This document shows, one piece after another, positions 32,730 to 35,876 of a stretch of 35,876 bases of DNA. The position numbers and the translations under genes were made by a program. Within the stretch, counting starts at the first letter, position 1; the number at the start of each line of letters is the position of its first letter. The notes beneath the pieces were generated by a model that ran no database searches, was not told the origin of the DNA, and saw only the letters and a program-made list of their open reading frames with translations. Source of the DNA: Verrucomicrobiota bacterium (GTDB taxonomy: Bacteria; Verrucomicrobiota; Verrucomicrobiia; Limisphaerales; SXTU01); contig VHDH01000024.1 in assembly GCA_016871445.1 (NCBI GenBank), positions 1 to 35,876 on the forward strand. Reading direction: 5' to 3'.

Positions 32730-33597
32730 TCATTGAAAGAACCGAAGCAGACACGGCGGACGAAAGAATGCCGGAGAAGTTTCGAGGATAATCCCAGGTG
32801 ACTGGGGAAAGGCCGGGACAGGCTGGTTGGCTCGGCCCCTCTGAATGTGCGCCGCAAGGCGTGCGCGAAGAGGCAGAATTCACCAGCTCCTCTGGCGGGC
32901 GTCGCGGCCCGTCACACGCGATCGAGGAGCTTGGCGGCGAGGGGCGATTAGAAACCGCTCCGAGTCGATTCAAGTAACGCCGGCTGGTTTCGGGCCGGTG
33001 TGAATCGCGGTTACCCAGAGGGTATCCGGTTGCTACCGTGAATCAGCACGGGGCGGGCAGCTCTGGCGGTTGTTGTAAGACGGCCGTTAGTCAAAGCCAC
33101 CGAAAGGTGGACAAAACAAGTTCCCGCACCGGGAAGGACATGCGGCCTCGGCAAGGCCCATGAAAACCTTCCGCAACGTCGGCGATGTTACAAACGGCAC
33201 CGCTGGCCTGTGAGCCAAACGCAACCTGAGAGTCAAGAGGCGAGACCCGTGGCACGGGGCAAACGCACTGCCAAAAGCGGTGGCTGTCCCTGCGCTAAGT
33301 GGTTAAGACGCGGACCGTACACACAGTCGTGTCTTGACCTGGTTCGTGGGCCGGTGGCGCAACCATCAGCCCAAGCGAGCTGAAAAGCCTCACTCGAATT
33401 CCAGTCGCCGCAAGGTGCTGGACGGCCCTGCTGCGAGGCCGAAAACTCCGCTTGCCGTGGAGAACAGCGTCGGGAAGCCGGCAGCCCCGCGAGGGCGCGC
33501 CTAATGCCGGTCCGGGAAAGAGAGCGTGGCGCACTCCCATCCCCCGTTTTGCCCCCGTCGGGCCGCAAGGTCTGGCGGGGGCATTCCGTTTTTAGCA
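32730..33597 (+). ncRNA. Large highly structured putative RNA, about 0.87 kb, class not recognised
   Basis: No credible protein lies here. Plus-strand hairpins follow one another. Examples: CCCAG-GTGA-CTGGG (32793), GTGCGCC-GCAA-GGCGTGC (32847) inside CCTCT/AGAGG, AGCTCCT/AGGAGCT (32885/32925), CGATTCA/TGAATCG (32966/33001), CCACC-GAAA-GGTGG (33097), GGTTAAGAC/GTCTTGACC (33301/33331), GCT-GAAA-AGC (33379), a 9-bp GCAA hairpin with one bulge (33400-33422), CCGGCA/TGCCGG (33478/33505). At least six loops are GNRA, and they read as GNRA only on the plus strand, which sets the orientation. The CRI block of RNase P RNA (GAGGAAAGUCC), a tmRNA tRNA-like end and a group II domain V are absent. It could be a stand-alone RNA or a giant leader of the propeller gene downstream. 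Ends are estimates. Confidence 0.6.
33550..33593 (+). terminator. 14-bp GCAA-capped stem with downstream T run
   Basis: GCCCCCGTCGGGCC pairs completely (with three or four G-T pairs) with GGTCTGGCGGGGGC around a GCAA loop at 33565-33568. ATTCCG and then TTTTT follow at 33589-33593. The six-base gap before the T run is longer than ideal, so it may be the last domain of the RNA as well as its terminator. Confidence 0.65.
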
Positions 33598-33766
33598 CCT
33601 GACCATCCCGCCGCGTCTTTTCGCCAACGATGGCAAGCGCTCGGGAACCTGGTTCTGGCAAATGGACTTCGAAGAGTTGCGTCCCAATAAGCTCCGCTGG
33701 CAAATGTCACACAAGAACGCACTCGCCGTGGGAAGTGGCGGCGACCATGCTCGTCCAAGAATGTCC

Positions 33767-35185
33767 ATGAAACTTATCGCGCTGCTAGTCCTGCTGCTGT
33801 CCGCTGTTGCCGCTCGGAGTGCTGGCGTGGTGGAAGACTGGCCGCATTTTCTCGGGCCGCGGGGCGATAACACTTCGCGCGAGACGGGTTTGCTCGACAA
33901 GTTTCCGAAGGACGGCCCGCCCGTGATTTGGCAGCGGGACATCGGCACGGGCTACAGCGCGCCGTCAGTGCGAGGGGATTTGCTGGTGCTGCATCAACGC
34001 GTCAAAGACGAGGAGGTCGTCGAGGCGATGCACCCGGCCACGGGGAATTCCGTTTGGCGGTACGCTTATCCGAGCCGCTATCAAGACCCGTTCGGCTACA
34101 ACAACGGCCCGCGTTGCTCGCCGTTGCTGACCACGAACCGGTGTTTCACCTTCGGTGCGGAGGGCAAGCTGCTTTGCCTTGAGCTCGCCACCGGCAAGCT
34201 CGTGTGGCAGCGCGATACGGCGCGGGACTTCAACGTGCCGGAGGCGTTTTTTGGCGTCGGCTCCACGCCGATACTCGAAGGCGACAAACTCATCGCGATG
34301 GTTGGCGGGCAGCCCAATGCAGGGATGGTGGCCTTTGACGCGGCGACTGGGAAGACGCTCTGGCAGAGCGTGGGCAAAGCCAACTGGGAGGGCGTCACCA
34401 CGCTGGGCTGGAGAGCTGAGCGGCCCTATGAGTGGACGGGACAGGAGAAACTCGCGAGCTATGCATCACCGGTGGCCGCGACGATCCATGGGCGGCGGCA
34501 CATTTTCTGCCTAATGCGGCAAGGCTTGGTCTCTGTGAATCCGACTAATGGCGCGGTGAACTTTACTCGTTGGTTTCAGTCTTTCGCCAATGACTCGGTC
34601 AACGCGATGAATCCTGTGGTGCAGGATGACCTCGTACTGATTTCCGCCGCTTACTACCGGAGCGGCGCGGTGCTGCTGCGCGTGAAGCCGGACGGCAAAT
34701 CGTACGACGAAGTGTGGCGTGACCCGCGCCGACACCCGATGGACATGGATGATCGCGATCCGGCGACGGGCCGGTGGAGGGTGCCCGCGCTTGAATTGCA
34801 CTGGAACACGCCCATCCTGCTGGACGGCCATCTCTACGCGTTCAGTGGGCGCGATGAGCCAGACGCGACGTTTCGTTGCGTGGAGTTCAAGACTGGCAAG
34901 TTGACTTGGAGCCGCGATGAGCGGGCGCAGAAACATCCGCCGCACGGCACGCAACTTCCCGTTTACGGGCGCGGTGCGGCCATTCTTGCGGACAGTAAGC
35001 TTTATGTGCTTGGTGAGTTTGGTTTGTTGGGGATTTTCAGGCCCAACCCTAAGCAGCCGGAGGAACTCGCGCGCTGGCAGGTCCCGATGCTCGGCTATCC
35101 GAGTTGGACAGGGCCGGTGCTGTCACGCGGGCGGCTTTACCTGCGCAGTGAGGACAAGCTGGTCTGCTTCAATTTAGCGAAATAG
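33767..35185 (+). CDS. Secreted PQQ-binding-like beta-propeller repeat protein (BamB-like fold)
   Basis: 472 residues from ATG 33767 (ATG 33761 is two codons earlier). Signal peptide KLIALLVLLLSAVAARSAG. The mature start DWPHFLGPRGDNTSRETGLL is the typical opening of the planctomycete/verrucomicrobial PQQ-like propeller family. Blade repeats are visible as ATGNSVWRYAYPS, ATGKLVWQRDTAR, ATGKTLWQSVGKANWEG and KTGKLTWSRDE. The fold needs no PQQ; members are thought to be periplasmic binding or scaffold proteins. It lies 174 bp after the terminator-like stem of the large RNA, so part of its leader is separate from it. Function unknown. Confidence 0.85.
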   Translation: MKLIALLVLLLSAVAARSAGVVEDWPHFLGPRGDNTSRETGLLDKFPKDGPPVIWQRDIGTGYSAPSVRGDLLVLHQRVKDEEVVEAMHPATGNSVWRYAYPSRYQDPFGYNNGPRCSPLLTTNRCFTFGAEGKLLCLELATGKLVWQRDTARDFNVPEAFFGVGSTPILEGDKLIAMVGGQPNAGMVAFDAATGKTLWQSVGKANWEGVTTLGWRAERPYEWTGQEKLASYASPVAATIHGRRHIFCLMRQGLVSVNPTNGAVNFTRWFQSFANDSVNAMNPVVQDDLVLISAAYYRSGAVLLRVKPDGKSYDEVWRDPRRHPMDMDDRDPATGRWRVPALELHWNTPILLDGHLYAFSGRDEPDATFRCVEFKTGKLTWSRDERAQKHPPHGTQLPVYGRGAAILADSKLYVLGEFGLLGIFRPNPKQPEELARWQVPMLGYPSWTGPVLSRGRLYLRSEDKLVCFNLAK

Positions 35186-35368
35186 CTGCGCCATTCCCTT
35201 TAGTCGCCGGGCTAGCTTCTTCAGCTTCCCCCTTGCGCATTAGCTCAACCATTTTTTCGGTGCAGCCCCGTCGGCCGAAATTCGCCCCCGGTAGCGATAG
35301 CACTTTTCGCTTTTCACCCAGCGCGGCATGCCCTTAAGTCGCTCCCTGATTGTACTGGTTTTGAACTC

Positions 35369-35876
35369 ATGAAAATCGTCCTCGCATACTCTGGCGGCCT
35401 CGATACCTCCGTCCTTCTCTCGTGGATCAAAGAAACCTACGGCAATGCCGAAATGATCGCCTTTTGCGCCAACATCGGCCAGGACGACGAACTCAAGGGC
35501 CTCGAAAAGAAGGCCCGCAAGACCGGCGCGTCGAAGATTTACATCGATGACCTCCAGGACGAATTCGCGAAAGACTTCATCTACCCGATGATGCGCGCCG
35601 GCGCGATTTACGAAGGCCAATACTTCCTTGGTACTAGCATCGCGCGTCCGCTCATTGCCAAGCGTATGGTGGAGATTGCCAAGGCTGAGAAGGCCGACGC
35701 CATCGCCCACGGCGCGACCGGTAAAGGCAACGATCAGGTGCGCTTCGAACTGACCGCCGCCGCGCTCGCGCCCAGCTTGCAGATCATCGCCCCGTGGCGC
35801 GATGAGCGGTATCGCAAGGACTTCCCCGGCCGCCAGCAGATGATTGATTACTGCGCCGCGAAGGGCATCCCCGTGC
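35369..35876 (+). CDS. argG: Argininosuccinate synthase, 5' part (runs off the window)
   Basis: The first 169 codons of the enzyme joining citrulline and aspartate with ATP in arginine synthesis. The PP-loop [12 protein letters not shown] begins at residue 6, with Ser8-Gly-Gly-Leu-Asp12-Thr-Ser14. Further hallmarks are [48 protein letters not shown] and IIAPWRD. The family is about 400 residues, so some 230 residues lie beyond the window edge. ATG 35369 places the P-loop at the normal distance from the N-terminus. No Shine-Dalgarno sequence is evident. The gene is 183 bp after the propeller gene; no terminator or T-box is visible in that spacer. Confidence 0.95.
   Translation, partial: MKIVLAYSGGLDTSVLLSWIKETYGNAEMIAFCANIGQDDELKGLEKKARKTGASKIYIDDLQDEFAKDFIYPMMRAGAIYEGQYFLGTSIARPLIAKRMVEIAKAEKADAIAHGATGKGNDQVRFELTAAALAPSLQIIAPWRDERYRKDFPGRQQMIDYCAAKGIPV

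Noticed and set aside
33225-33420. tmRNA with a tag starting GCAAACGCA
   Set aside because: No tRNA-like ends, no T-arm TTCGANTCC and no ALAA-type tag with a stop in frame.
32800-33540. RNase P RNA (rnpB)
   Set aside because: GGGGAAAGGCCGGG at 32804 and CGTGGCACGG at 33248 recall parts of it, but the invariant GAGGAAAGUCC, the ACAGAA..CGGCUUA partner and the AGCAAG..CAAAUAG block are missing. A covariance search should confirm this.
33233-33703. 156-codon minus-strand frame inside the structured RNA region
   Set aside because: The composition is Arg/Pro/Ser-rich with no domain, no ribosome site, and the region is dominated by plus-strand hairpins with GNRA loops.
1-35876. CRISPR arrays, IS elements, integrases, prophage genes
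   Set aside because: No regularly spaced repeats, transposase motifs or phage proteins were found on either strand.

Overview
The window looks like chromosomal DNA of a GC-rich Verrucomicrobiota bacterium (Pedosphaera/Limisphaera-like). The grounds are: two pseudopilins with the prepilin-associated H-X9-DG tail, an adjacent DUF1501 and DUF1549/DUF1553 pair, a fused SecDF, many secreted alpha/beta hydrolases and a secreted PQQ-type beta-propeller. Start codons include GTG and TTG and Shine-Dalgarno sequences are weak. No phage, transposon, IS element, tRNA, rRNA or CRISPR array was seen.

Layout. 0-4.3 kb: a secreted two-module esterase-like protein, a minus-strand SDR oxidoreductase, then a small lipoprotein and an H-X9-DG pseudopilin. 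4.5-15.5 kb is all on the minus strand: DUF1549/1553 and DUF1501 proteins, NfeD-type protease coupled by TGATG to an EamA transporter, a potABC-like ABC importer without a binding protein, then phoB and phoR. A 7-4-7 direct repeat resembling a Pho box lies before phoB. 15.8-21.9 kb: glutamate dehydrogenase, divergent mnmA followed by an archaeal-type glucose 1-dehydrogenase, a PHB-depolymerase-like esterase, a cyclase-family hydrolase and a second pseudopilin. 22-26.1 kb: a TerC/Alx membrane protein and the yajC-secDF translocon pair. 26.2-32.3 kb: a secreted double DUF336 (GlcG/HbpS) protein, then a tight minus-strand set: lipoprotein, M23 peptidase, a membrane protein that looks like a catalytically dead M50 (site-2-protease) core fused to two cyclic-nucleotide-binding domains, and a secreted protein with a GspG-like C-terminal domain.

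The most unusual part is 32.3-33.6 kb. It begins with a 34-residue Arg/Lys-rich protein with its own terminator. About 0.87 kb of apparently non-coding DNA follows that folds on the plus strand into at least fifteen hairpins, at least six capped by GNRA tetraloops, ending in a 14-bp GCAA-capped stem and a T run. I could not match it to RNase P RNA, tmRNA, SRP RNA, 6S RNA or rRNA, and I saw no group I or II intron core. It may be a large structured RNA not described before, or a divergent known class. The window closes with a PQQ-like propeller protein and the first 169 codons of argG.

Functional themes are envelope biogenesis and export (SecDF-YajC, pseudopilins, M23 peptidase, NfeD), phosphate signalling (PhoBR), uptake (potABC), and nitrogen and sugar metabolism (GDH, ArgG, glucose dehydrogenase).
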